From Apostichopus japonicus (Eukaryota; Echinodermata; Holothuroidea; Aspidochirotida; Stichopodidae), in contig NC_092575.1 of the NCBI RefSeq assembly GCF_037975245.1, positions 5,077,501-5,141,500 on the forward strand: a stretch of DNA of 64,000 bases, written 5' to 3'. Shown piece after piece: positions 48,601 through 61,579 of this stretch. A model generated the notes under the pieces. It did no database searches, was not told the origin of the DNA, and saw only the letters and a program-made list of their open reading frames with translations. Position numbers and translations under genes: made by a program. How positions within the stretch are numbered: the stretch's first letter is position 1; every line of letters starts with the position of its first letter.

Positions 48601-51600
48601 AGCTGTATCAAGGCAATGTAGTTAATGATTTTATATATGTTTTTTCAACAGGCAATGGAAAGGGTTCTGGAAGTGTTCCAACCATTCCTTTGCCTAAAAA
48701 TGGACGTGAATATTACTGGTAGGTTCACAGAGGGCAATGACTTGAAGTTAATTGTGCAATAAACAGATTAGAAGATTAATGATTGCTTCAGTTACGATTG
48801 TCATTGTGTAAGTTACCCGATCTGAAACAGCCTTAACCTTCAACATTAATATCTCCTTTTCCAGTCTCTGGGGACAATCGATTTGTAAGTGAATCAATTG
48901 TACTTAGGTTCAAGCACACTCAAGCCATGTTTGCAAACACTTGTACTCCTAACATTGTACTCTTGTACAGTTTCAGATTGTGTGGATGAAGCTTAATGTG
49001 TATTTTACCTTGTAGCTGGGCTAATTAAAATAGGCATGAACCAAAAAATTTAAATACTGTGACTCCTCCTTCAGTCTTTGCAGACAATATTTGTCCAAAT
49101 GAATGATTTGAAGTAAAGTTCAAGCACAATCAATATAACCTATTCATTCTATATTGCAGATTAATATCAATTATTAAATATTATAATATATTAAAGCAAG
49201 TGATTCTATTTTCCATTAACCAGCTGTAGCAAGGCAATGTAGTTAATGACTTTATATATGCTTTTTTAACAGGCAATGGAAAGGGCTCTTGAAGTGTTCC
49301 AACCATTCCTTTTCCTGAAGATGGATGTTAATATCACTGGTAGGTTAACTGAGGGCAATGACTTGAAGTTAATTGTGTAGTAAACAGATTAGATTAATGA
49401 CTGCTTCAGTTACGATTGTCGTTGTGTAAGTTACCCGATCTGAAACAGCCTTAACCTTAAACATTGATATCTCCTTTTCCAGTCTCTGAAGATAGTTTTG
49501 TAATCGAATCAATTGAACTTAGGTTCAAGCACACTCAAGCCTGTTTGTAGTCACTTGTACTCACTAACATTGTACTCTTGTACAGTTTCAGATTGTGTGG
49601 ACAATGCTTAATGTGTATTTTACCTAATTACTGGACTAATCAAAATAGGCATGAATGAAACAATTTAAATACTGTGACTCCTCTTTCAGTCTTTGCAGAC
49701 AATATTCGTCCAAATAAATCAATTGAACTTAAGTTCAAGCACAATCAAGCCATGTTAGTATTAACTTGCGCTCCTAACATTGTACTCTTATACAATTTCA
49801 GATTGTGTGGACAATGCTTACTGTGCACGCTATGTTGTACTTGTAGAAATTAATCCAGTTCTTTCATTCAGCCATTGCCAGGAACTGCAGATCATGATAT
49901 AGGTTAAAGCACAATTAATCTTAGGGTTTTATCTCAACAATAGCCACTGCAACTGTTGCTAAAGTGCGTGTTTGGATTGTGTAGAATATGGAACCTGTAT
50001 ATTTTCCTAAATATTATAGATTTTCTAGTGCAGTCAAATATGGCAAAGTAACTCCACATTTCTTACTGTACCTTCTTCATTGTACACAGGTTTTGGAAAT
50101 TGTGGACAATATAACCTATTCATTCTATATTGCAGATTAATATCAATTATTAAATATTATAATATAATAAAGCATGTGATTCTATTTCCATTCACCAGCT
50201 GTATCAAGGCAATGTAGTTAATGGCTTTGTTTGCTTTTTCAACAGGCAATGGAAAGGGCTCTTGAAGTGTTCCAACCATTCCTTTTCCTAAAGATGGACG
50301 TTAATATCACTGGTAGGTTAAGTGAGGGCAATGACTTGAAGTTAATTGTGCAATAAACAGATTAGAAGATTGATGACTGCTTCAGTTTCGATTGATGTTG
50401 TGTAAGTTACCCGATCTGAAAACAGCCTTAAACTTCAACATTAATATCTCCTTTTCCAGTCTCTGGGGACAATCGTTTTGTAAGTGAATCAATTGAACTT
50501 AGGTTCAAGCACACTCAAGCCTGTTTGTAATCACTTGTACACCTAACATTGTACTCTTGTACAGTTTCAGATTGTGTGGACAATGCTTAATGTGTGCTTT
50601 ACCTTGTAACTGGTCTAATCGAAATAAGCATGAACGAAACGATTTAAACACTGTGACTCCTCCTTCAGTCTTTGCAGACAATATTTGTCAAAATGAATGA
50701 ATTGAAGTAAAGTTCAAGCACAATCAATATAACCTATTCATTCTATATTGCAGATTAATATCAATTATTAAATATTATAATATATTAAAGCAGGTGATTC
50801 TATTTTCCATTAACCAACCAGCTGTAGCAAGGCAATGTAGTTAATAACTTTATATATGCTTTTTTAACAGGCAATGGAAAGGGCTCTTGAAGTGTTCCAA
50901 CCATTCCTTTTCCTAAAGATGGATGTTAATATCACTGGTAGGTTAACTGAGGGCAATGAGTTGAAGTTAATTGTGTAATAAACAGATTAGAAGATTAATG
51001 ACTGCTTCAGTTACGATTGACGTTGTATAAGTTACCCGATCTGAAAACAGCCTTAACCTTAAACATTGATATCTCCTTTTCCAGTCTCTGAAGATAGTTT
51101 TGTAATCGAATCAATTGAACTTAGGTTCAAGCACACTCAAGCCTGTTTGTAGTCACTTGTACTCACTAACATTGTACTCTTGTACAGTTTCAGATTGTGT
51201 GGACAATGCTTAATGTGTATTTTACCTAATTACTGGACTAATCAAAATAGGCATGAATGAAACAATTTAAATACTGTGACTCCTCTTTCAGTCTTTGCAG
51301 ACAATATTCGTCCAAATAAATCAATTGAACTTAAGTTCAAGCACATTCAAGCCATGTTAGTATTAACTTGCGCTCCTAACATTGTACTCTTATACAATTT
51401 CAGATTGTGTGGACAATGCTTACTGTGCACTCTATTTTGTACTGTTATAAATTAATCCAGTTCTTACATTCAGCTAATGCCAGGAACTGCAGATCATGGT
51501 ATAGGTTAAAGCACAATTAATCTTAGGTTTTTGTCTCAACAATACCCACTGCAACTGTTGCTAAAGTGCACACTTGTTTGGATTGTGTAGAATATAGAAC

Positions 51601-54600
51601 CTGTACATTTTCCTAAGTATTATAGATTTTCTAGTGCAGTCAAATCTGGCATAGTAACTCCACATTTCTTACTGTACCTTCTTCATTGTACACAGGTTGT
51701 GATATTGTGGACAATATAACCTATTCATTCTATATTGCAGATGAATATCAATTATTAAATATTAGAATACAATAAAGAATGTGATTCTATTTTCCATTAA
51801 CCAACTGTATCAAAGCAATGTAGTTAATGACTTTATATACTTTTCAACAGGCAATGGAAAGGGCTGTTGAAGTGTTCCAACCATTTCTTTTCCTAAACAT
51901 GGACATTTGCCTAATGTGTATTTTACCTTGTAACTGGCCTAATCAAAATAGGCATAAACAATAAATAGAAATACTGTGACTCCTCTTTCAGTCTTTGCAG
52001 ACAATATTTGTCCAAATGAACCAATTGAAGTAGAGTTCAAGCACAATCAAACCATGTTAGTATTTACTTGAGCTCCTAACATTGTTCTCTTGTACAGTTT
52101 CAGATTGGGTGGATAATGCTAACTGTGCACTCTATTTTGTACTTTTAGAAATTAATCCAGTTGTTACATTCAGCTATTGCCAATAACTGCAGATCATGAT
52201 ATAGCTTAAGCACAATTAATCTAAGAGTTTTGTCTCAACAATACCCACTGCAACTGTTGCTAAAGTGCACCCATGTTTGGATTGCGTAGAATATAGAACC
52301 TGTACATTTTCATAAATATTACAGATTTTCTAGTGCAGTCAAATTTGGCATAGTAAGTCCATGTTTCTTACTGTACCTTCTGCATTGTACACAGGTTTGG
52401 ATATTGTGGACAATATAACCTATTCATGCTATATTGCAGATTAATATCAATTATTAAATATTATAATATATTAAAGCAAGTGATTCTATTTTCCATTAAC
52501 CAGCTGTATCAAGGCAATGTAGTTAATGACTTTATATATGCTTTTTCAACAGGCAATGGAAAGGGCTCTTGAAGTGTTCCAACCATTCCTTTTCCTGAAG
52601 ATGGATGTTAATATCACTGGTAGGTTAACTGAGGGCAATGACTTGAAGTTAATTGTGTAATAAACAGATTAGATTAATGACTGCTTTAGTTACGATTGTC
52701 TTTGTGTAAGTTACCCGATCTGAAACAGCCTTAACCGTAAACATTGATATCTCCTTTTCCAGTCTCTGAAGATAGTTTTGTAATCGAATCAATTGAACTT
52801 AGGTTCAAGCACACTCAAGCCTGTTTGTAGTCACTTGTACTCACTAACATTGTACTCTTGTACAGTTTCAGATTGTGTGGACAATGCTTAATGTGTATTT
52901 TACCTAATTACTGGACTAATCAAAATAGGCATGAATGAAACAATTTAAATACTGTGACTCCTCTTTCAGTCTTTGCAGACAATATTCGTCCAAATAAATC
53001 AATTGAACTTAAGTTCAAGCACAATCAAGCCATGTTAGTATTAACTTGCGCTCCTAACATTGTACTCTTATACAATTTCAGATTGTGTGGACAATGCTTA
53101 CTGTGCACGCTATGTTGTACTTGTAGAAATTAATCCAGTTCTTTCATTCAGCTATTGCCAGGAACTGCAGATCATGATATAGGTTAAAGCACAATTAATC
53201 TTAGGGTTTTATCTCAACAATAGCCACTGCAACTGTTGCTAAAGTGCACACTTGTTAGGATTGTGTAGAATATGGAACCTGTATATTTTCCTAAATATTA
53301 TAGATTTTCTAGTGCAGTCAAATCTGGCATAGTAACTCCAAATTTCTTACTGTACCTTCTTCATTGTACACAGGTTTGGATATTGTGGACAATATTACCT
53401 ATTCATTCTATATTGCAGATGAATATCAATGATTTAATATTATAATATAATAAAGCATGTGATTCTGTTTTCCATTAACCAGCTGTATAAAGGCAATGTA
53501 GTTAATGATTTTATATATGCTTTTTCAACAGGCAATGGAAAGGGCTCTGGAAGTGTTCCAACCATTCCTTTGCCTAAAGATGGACGTGAATATTACTGGT
53601 AGGTTCACAGACGGCAGTGACTTGAAGTTAATTGTGCAATAAACAGATTAGAAGATTAATGATTGCTTCAGTTACGATTGTCATTGTCTAAGTTACCCGA
53701 TCTGAAACAGCCTTAACCTTAAACATTAATATCTCCTTTTCCAGTCTCTGGGGACAATCGTTTTGTAAGTGAATCAATTTTACTTAGGTTCAAGCACACT
53801 CAAGCCATGTTTGCAGTCACTTGTACTCCTAACATTGTACTCTTGTACAGTTTCAGATTGTGTGGATGATGCTTAATGTGTATTTTACCTTGTAGCTGGC
53901 CTAATTAAAATAGGCATGAACCAAAAAATTTAAATACTGTGACTCCTCTTTCAGTCTTTGCAGACAATATTTGTCCAAATGAATCAATTGAACTTAAGTC
54001 CAAGCACAATCAAACCATGCTAGCATTTACTTGAGCTCCTAACATTGTACTCTTATACAGTCTCAGATTGTGTGGACAATGCTTACTGTGCACTTTATCT
54101 TTATTTTAGAAATTAATCCAGTTCTTTCATTCAGCTATTGCCAGGAACTGCAGATCATGATATAGGTTAAAGCACAATTAATCTTAGGATTTTTTCCCAA
54201 CAATACCCACTGCAACTGTTGCTAAAGTGCACACATGTTTGGATTGTGTAGAATATAGAACCTGTACATTTTCCTAAATATGATAGATTTTCTAGTGCAG
54301 TCAGATATGGCAACTCCACATTTTTTCCTGGACCTCTTCATTGTACACAGGTTTGGATATTGTGGACAATATAACCTATTCATTCTATATTGCAGATGAA
54401 TATCAATTATTAAATATTATAATATAATAAAGCATGTGATTTTATTTTCCATTAACCAGCTGTGTCAAGGCAATGTAGTTAATGACTTTATATATGCTTT
54501 TTCAACAGGCAATGGAAAGGGCTCTTGAAGTTTTCCAACCATTCCTTTTCCTAAAGATGGACCTTAATATCACTGGTAGGTTAACAGAGGGCAATGACTC

Positions 54601-54721
54601 GAAGTTAATTGTGTAATAAACAGATTAGAAGATTAAAGACTGCTTCAGTTATGATTGTCATTGTGTAAGTTACCTGATCTGAATCAGCCTTAACCTTCAA
54701 CATTAATATCTCATTTTCCAG

Positions 54722-54789
54722 TCTCTGGGGCCAATAGTCTTTTAAGTGAATCAATTGAACTTAGGTTCAAGCACAATCAAGCCATGTAT
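54722..54789 (+). CDS. Array module B (68-nt exon-like segment, representative copy)
   Basis: Follows acceptor ATTTTCCAG. In phase 1 it reads VSGANSLLSESIELRF and KHNQAMY, ending before GTAGTC in phase 0; an alternative donor GTATGT is 4-5 bases earlier. Some copies in the array have lost a base (for example near 42,830 and 44,935), which breaks the frame; others carry a 3-base deletion that keeps it (VSEDSFVIESIEL). The donor choice is uncertain. Confidence 0.3.
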
Positions 54790-54931
54790 GTAGTCACTTG
54801 TACTCCTAACATTGTACTCTTGTACAGTTTCAGATTGTGTGGATAATGCTTAATGTGTATTTTACCTTGTAACTGGTCTAATCAAAATAGGCATGAACAT
54901 AAAAATATAAATACTGTGACTCCTCTTTCAG

Positions 54932-54999
54932 TCTTTGCAGACAATATTTGTCCAAATGAATCAATTGAACTTAAGTTCAAGCACAATCAAGCCATGTAT
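54932..54999 (+). CDS. Array module C (68-nt exon-like segment, representative copy)
   Basis: Follows acceptor CTCTTTCAG. It reads VFADNICPNESIELKF and KHNQAMY in the same phases and at the same length as module B, 210 bases downstream. B and C are clearly duplicates of each other (shared ESIEL-R/K-FKHNQAM), which is the pattern of alternative or mutually exclusive exons. Most copies are open. Confidence 0.3.
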
Positions 55000-56020
55000 G
55001 TAGTCACTTGTACTCCTAACATTGTACTCTTATACAGTTTCAGATTGTGTGGACAATGCTAACTGTGCACTCTATTTTGCACTTTTAGAAAGTAATCCAG
55101 TTCTTACATTCAGCTATTGCCAGGACCTGCAGATCATGATATAGGTTAAGCACAATTTATCTTAGGTTTTTGTCTCAACAATACCCACTGCAACTGTTGC
55201 TAAAGTGCACACATGTTTGGATTGTGTAGAATATAGAACCTGTACATTTTCCTAAATATGATAGATTTTCTAGTGCAGTCAGATATGGCAACTCCACATT
55301 TTTTCCTGGACCTCTTCATTGTACACAGGTTTGGATATTGTGGACAATATAACCTATTCATTCTATATTGCAGATGAATATCAATTATTAAATATTATAA
55401 TATAATAAAGCATGTGATTCTATTTTCCATTAACTAGTTGTATCAAGTCAATGTAGTTATTGACTTTATATATGCTTTTTCAACAGGCAATGGAAAAGGC
55501 TCTTGAAGTTTTCCAACCATTCCTTTTCCTAAAGATGGACGTTAATATCACTGGTAGGTTAACAGAGGGCAATGACTTTAAGTTAATTGTGTTATAAACA
55601 TATTAGAACATTAATGACTGCTTCAGTTACGATTGTCGTTTTGTAAGTTACCCGATCTGAATCAGCCTTAACCTTCAACATTAATATCTCATTTTCCAGT
55701 CTCTGGGGCCAATAGTCCTGTAAGTGAATCAATTGAACTTAGGTGCAAGCACAATCAAGCCATGTTTGTAGTCACTTGTACTCCTAACATTGTACTCTTG
55801 TACAGTTTCAGATTGTGTGGATAATGCTTAATGTGTACTTTACCTTGTAACTGGTCTAATCAAAATAGGCATGAACAAAAAATTTTAAACACTATGACTC
55901 CACCTTCAGTCTTTGAAGACAATATTTGTCCAAATGAATAATTGACCTTACGTTCAAGCACAATCAATCCATGTTAGTATTTACTTGAGCTCCTAATATT
56001 GTACTCTTATACAATTTCAG

Positions 56021-56121
56021 ATTGTGTGGACAATGCTTACTGTGCACTCTATTTTGTACTTTTAGAAATTAATCCAGTTCTTACATTCAGTTATTACCAG
56101 GAACTGCAGAACATGATATAG
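56021..56121 (+). CDS. Array module D (possible terminal exon, representative copy)
   Basis: After acceptor ACAATTTCAG, phase 1 reads DCVDNAYCALYFVLLEINP, then VLTFSYYQELQNMI, and TAG. Its phase fits directly after module A. It has a hydrophobic stretch (ALYFVLL). In other copies the first codons include a stop (GCTTAA), so only part of the set is open. Function unknown. Confidence 0.3.
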
Positions 56122-59100
56122 GTTAAAGCACAATTAATCTTAGGTTTTTGTCTCAAAAATACCCACTGCAACTGTTGCTAAAGTACACACATGTTTGGAT
56201 TGTGTAGAATATAGAACCTGTACATTTTCCTAAATATTATAGATTTTCTAGTGCTGTCAAATATGGCGTAGTAACTCCACATTTCTTAATGTACCTTCTT
56301 CATTGTACACAGGTTTGTATAATGTTGACAATATAACCTATTTATTCTATATTGCAGATTAATATCAATTATTAAATATTATAATATAATAAAGCATGTG
56401 ATTCTATTTTCCATTAACCAGCTGTATCAAGTCAATGTAGTTATTGACTTTATATATGCTTTTTCAACAGGCAATGGAAAGGGCTCTTGAAGTGTTCCAA
56501 CCATTCCTTTTCTTAAAGATTGACGTTAATATCACTGGTAGGTTAACTGAGGGCAATGACTCGAAGTTAATTGTGTAATAAACAGATTAGAACCTTAATG
56601 ACTGCTTCAGTTATGATTTTCATTGTGTAAGTTACCCGATCTGAATCAGCCTTAACCTTCAACATTAATATCTCATTTTCCATTCTCTGGGGCCAATAGT
56701 CTTTTAAGTGAATCAATTGAACTTCGGTTCAAGCACAATCAAGCCATGTATGTAGTCACTTGTACTCCTAACATTGTACTCTTGTACAGTTTCAGATTGT
56801 GTGGATAATGCTTAATGTGTATTTTACCTTGTAACTGGTCTAATCAAAATAGGCATAAACATAAAAATATAAATACTGTGACTCCTCTTTCAGTCTTTGC
56901 AGACAATATTTGTCCAAATGAATCAATTGAACTTAAGTTCAAGCACAATCAAGCCATGTATGTAGTCACTTGTACTCCTAACATTGTACTCTTATACAGT
57001 TTCAGATTGTGTGGACAATGCTAACTGTGCACTCTATTTTGCACTTTTAGAAAGTAATCCAGTTCTTACATTCAGCTATTGCCAGGACCTGCAGATCATG
57101 ATATAGGTTAAGCACAATTAATCTTAGGTTTTTGTCTCAATAATACCCACTGCAACTGTTGCTAAAGTGCACACATGTTTGGATTGTGTAGAATATAGAA
57201 CCTGTACATTTTCCTAAATATGATAGATTTTCTAGTGCAGTCAGATATGGCAACTCCACATTTTTTCCTGGACCTCTTCATTGTACACAGGTTTGGATAT
57301 TGTGGACAATATAACCTATTCATTCTATATTGCAGATGAATATCAATTATTAAATATTATAATATAATAAAGCATTGTGATTCTATTTTCCATTAACTAG
57401 TTGTATCAAGTCAATGTAGTTATTGACTTTATATATGCTTTTTCAACAGGCAATGGAAAAGGCTCTTGAAGTTTTCCAACCATTCCTTTTCCTAAAGATG
57501 GACGTTAATATCACTGGTAGGTTAACAGAGGGCAATGACTTTAAGTTAATTGTGTTATAAACATATTAGAACATTAATGACTGCTTCAGTTACGATTGTC
57601 GTTTTGTAAGTTACCCGATCTGAATCAGCCTTAACCTTCAACATTAATATCTCATTTTCCAGTCTCTGGGGCCAATAGTCCTGTAAGTGAATCAATTGAA
57701 CTTCGGTGCAAGCACAATCAAGCCATGTTTGTAGTCACTTGTACTCCTAACATTGTACTCTTGTACAGTTTCAGATTGTGTGGATAATGCTTAATGTGTA
57801 CTTTACCTTGTAACTGGTCTAATCAAAATAGGCATGAACAAAAAATTTTAAACACTATGACTCCACCTTCAGTCTCTGAAGACAATATTTGTCCAAATGA
57901 ATAATTGACCTTACGTTCAAGCACAATCAATCCATGTTGGTATTTACTTGAGCTCCTAATATTGTACTCTTATACAATTTCAGATTGTGTGGACAATGCT
58001 TACTGTGCACTCTATTTTGTACTTTTAGAAATTAATCCAGTTCTTACATTCAGTTATTACCAGGAACTGCAGAACATGATATAGGTTAAAGCACAATTAA
58101 TCTTAGGTTTTTGTCTCAAAAATACCCACTGCAACTGTTGCTAAAGTACACACATGTTTGGATTGTGTAGAATATAGAACCTGTACATTTTCCTAAATAT
58201 TATAGATTTTCTAGTGCTGTCAAATATGGCGTAGTAACTCCACATTTCTTAATGTACCTTCTTCATTGTACACAGGTTTGTATAATGTTGACAATATAAC
58301 CTATTTATTCTATATTGCAGATTAATATCAATTATTAAATATTATAATATAATAAAGCATGTGATTCTATTTTCCATTAACCAGCTGTATCAAGTCAATG
58401 TAGTTATTGACTTTATATATGCTTTTTCAACAGGCAATGGAAAGGGCTCTTGAAGTGTTCCAACCATTCCTTTTCTTAAAGATTGACGTTAATATCACTG
58501 GTAGGTTAACTGAGGGCAATGACTCGAAGTTAATTGTGTAATAAACAGATTAGAACCTTAATGACTGCTTCAGTTATGATTTTCATTGTGTAAGTTACCC
58601 GATCTGAATCAGCCTTAACCTTCAACATTAATATCTCATTTTCCATTCTCTGGGGCCAATAGTCTTTTAAGTGAATCAATTGAACTTCGGTTCAAGCACA
58701 ATCAAGCCATGTATGTTTATCACTTGTACTCCTAACATTGTACTCTTGTACAGTTTCAGATTGTGTGGATAATGCTTAATGTGTATTTTACCTTGTAACT
58801 GGTCTAATCAAAATAGGCATGAACATAAAAATATAAATACTGTGACTCCTCTTTCAGTCTTTGCAGACAATATTTGTCCAAATGAATCAATTGAACTTAA
58901 GTTCAAGCACAATCAAGCCATGTATGTAGTCACTTGTACTCCTAACATTGTACTCTTATACAGTTTCAGATTGTGTGGACAATGCTAACTGTGCACTCTA
59001 TTTTGCACTTTTAGAAAGTAATCCAGTTCTTACATTCAGCTATTGCCAGGACCTGCAGATCATGATATAGGTTAAGCACAATTAATCTTAGGTTTTTGTC

Positions 59101-60866
59101 TCAATAATACCCACTGCAACTGTTGCTAAAGTGCACACATGTTTGGATTGTGTAGAATATAGAACCTGTACATTTTCCTAAATATGATAGATTTTCTAGT
59201 GCAGTCAGATATGGCAACTCCACATTTTTTCCTGGACCTCTTCATTGTACACAGGTTTGGATATTGTGGACAATATAACCTATTCATTCTATATTGCAGA
59301 TGAATATCAATTATTAAATATTATAATATAATAAAGCATGTGATTTTATTTTCCATTAACCAGCTGTGTCAAGGCAATGTAGTTAATGACTTTATATATG
59401 CTTTTTCAACAGGCAATGGAAAAGGCTCTTGAAGTTTTCCAACCATTCCTTTTCCTAAAGATGGACGTTAATATCACTGGTAGGTTAACAGAGGGCAATG
59501 ACTCGAAGTTAATTGTATAATAAACAGATTAGAAGATTAAAGACTGCTTCAGTTATGATTTTCATTGTGTAAGTTACCTGATCTGAATCAGCCTTAACCT
59601 TCAACATTAATATCTCATTTTCCAGTCTCTGGGGCCAATAGTCTTGTAAGTGAATCAATTGAACTTAGGTTCAAGCACAATCAAGCCATGTATGTAGTCA
59701 CTTGTACTCTTGTACAGTTTCAGATTGTGTGGACAATGCTTAATGTGTATTTTACCTTGTAACTGGCCTAAACAAAATAGGCATGAACATAAAAATATAA
59801 ATACTGTGACTCCTCTTTCAGTCTTTGCAGACAATATTTGTCCAAATGAATCAATTGAACTTAGGTTCAAGCACAATCAAGCCATGTATGTAGTCACTTG
59901 TACTCCTAACATTGTACTCTTGTACAGTTTCAGACTGTGTGGACAATGCTTAATGTGTATTTTACCTTGTAACTGGTCTAATCAAAATAGGCATGATCGA
60001 AAAAAATTAAATACTGTGACTCCTCTTTCAGTCTTTGCAGACAATATTTGTCCAAATGAATCAATTGAACTTAAGTTCAAGCACAATCAATCCATGTTAG
60101 TATTTACTTGAGCTCCTAATATTGTACTCTTATACAATTTCAGATTGTGTGGACAATGCTTACAATAGTCTTGTAAGTGAATCAATTGAACTTAGGTTCA
60201 AGCACAATCAAGCCATGTATGTAGTCACTTGTACTCCTAACATTGTACTCTTGTACAGCTTCAGATTGTGTGGATAATGCTTAATGTGTATTTTACCTTG
60301 TAACTGACCTAAACAAAATAGGCATGAACATAAAAATATAAATACTGTGACTCCTCTTTCAGTCTTTGCAGACAATATTTGTCCAAATGAATCAATTGAA
60401 CTTAAGTTCAAGCACAATCAAGCCATATATGTAGTCACTTGTACTCCTAACATTGTACTCTTATACAGTTTCAGATTGTGTGGACAATGCTAACTGTGCA
60501 CTCTATTTTGCACTTTTAGAAAGTAATCCAGTTCTTACATTCAGCTATTACCAGGAACTACAGAACATGATATAGGTTAAAGCACAATTAATCTTAGGTT
60601 TTTGTCTCAAAAATACCCACTGCAACTGTTGCTAAAGTACACACATGTTTGGATTGTGTAGAATATAGAACCTGTACATTTTCCTAAATATGATCGATTT
60701 TCTAGTGCAGTCAGATATGGCGTAGTAACTCCACATTTCTTAATGTACCTTCTTCATTGTGCACAGGTTTGGATATTGTGGACAATATAACCTATCCATT
60801 CTGTATTGCAGATTAATATCAATCAATTATTAAATATTATAATATAATAAAGAAGGTGATTCTATA

Positions 60867-61579
60867 TTTTGGGGACTGAGGGTTTGAACTTAAGTCACAC
60901 AAAGGGACGCCCATGGTGGGGTACTCAAAAGTGACTGGTAGTACATGACTGAGGTAGCGGTCAAAAGATGTCTATGTGTGTGTCAGTGTTAGTTTAATCT
61001 AGGCTATAATCCAGTGTTCAATATCCATATCTTAACAAGTGTATCAATGGTCCATAAGCTCATACTAGGCAAATTGATATATGTCTAACTCATTTTAGAA
61101 GAGATGGCTTTTGGAAGACCAGGATAGGTACAAGAGCTGTAGAAGAATATAAAAATGCATTGCTAGCATTATTTTGAGGTTGCAAGTTCAAAAAGAGAAA
61201 GGCTGGTGTCAAGGTACTGAAAAGCACCCACGACTTTACCTCATACCAATATGGGCTAACCAGAATGAAAACATTTCATGTTGATTTGATTAACACGGAA
61301 CACTCCGAGTATATAATGATCATGAAGCAAGATCAATAATTGCCATGTGAAGTTATTGGTCATACAAACTTGTAACCTAAACAATGCAAGCCCCACATCA
61401 TGAATTCACAACTTTTCATTGTTACACACATCACTGTGTGTAGGCTACCTACCAATCACAAACTCACATTTGATGAAACTGTGATTTATGATTGTCTAGG
61501 TATTACAATTTTGACTATTTTCACATTTGACCCTGTGACCTCATTAATATTCATTATATGAGCACAAAAATCAATATGG
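60867..61579. other. Spacer between the two arrays, no gene recognised
   Basis: Unique AT-rich sequence without supported exons. Confidence 0.4.

Larger units (their letters stand above)
42015..60866 (+). repeat. Tandem array of a ~980-bp exon-bearing unit, about 19 units
   Basis: Marked by module A, whose starts are 42617, 43729, 44718, 45706, 46685, 47674, 48652, 49273, 50246, 50871, 51851, 52553, 53532, 54509, 55487, 56471, 57450, 58434 and 59413. Spacing is mostly 977-989 bases. There are shortened units of about 621-625 (twice) and 702, and a longer first one. Each full unit holds, in order, modules A, B, C and D separated by spacers. B and C lie in a duplicated sub-unit of about 190-210 bases, which is further multiplied at 59,600-60,500. 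From 54.5 to 60.4 kb units form near-identical 1,962-1,963-bp dimers; at 48.65-51.2 kb a 1.6-kb higher-order unit occurs twice. It could be a satellite derived from gene sequence, or a gene with serially duplicated exons. Confidence 0.92.

Noticed and set aside
42015-60866. CRISPR-like array
   Set aside because: Repeats are about 980 bp with diverged spacers and eukaryotic splice signals; nothing resembles 23-50 base CRISPR repeats.
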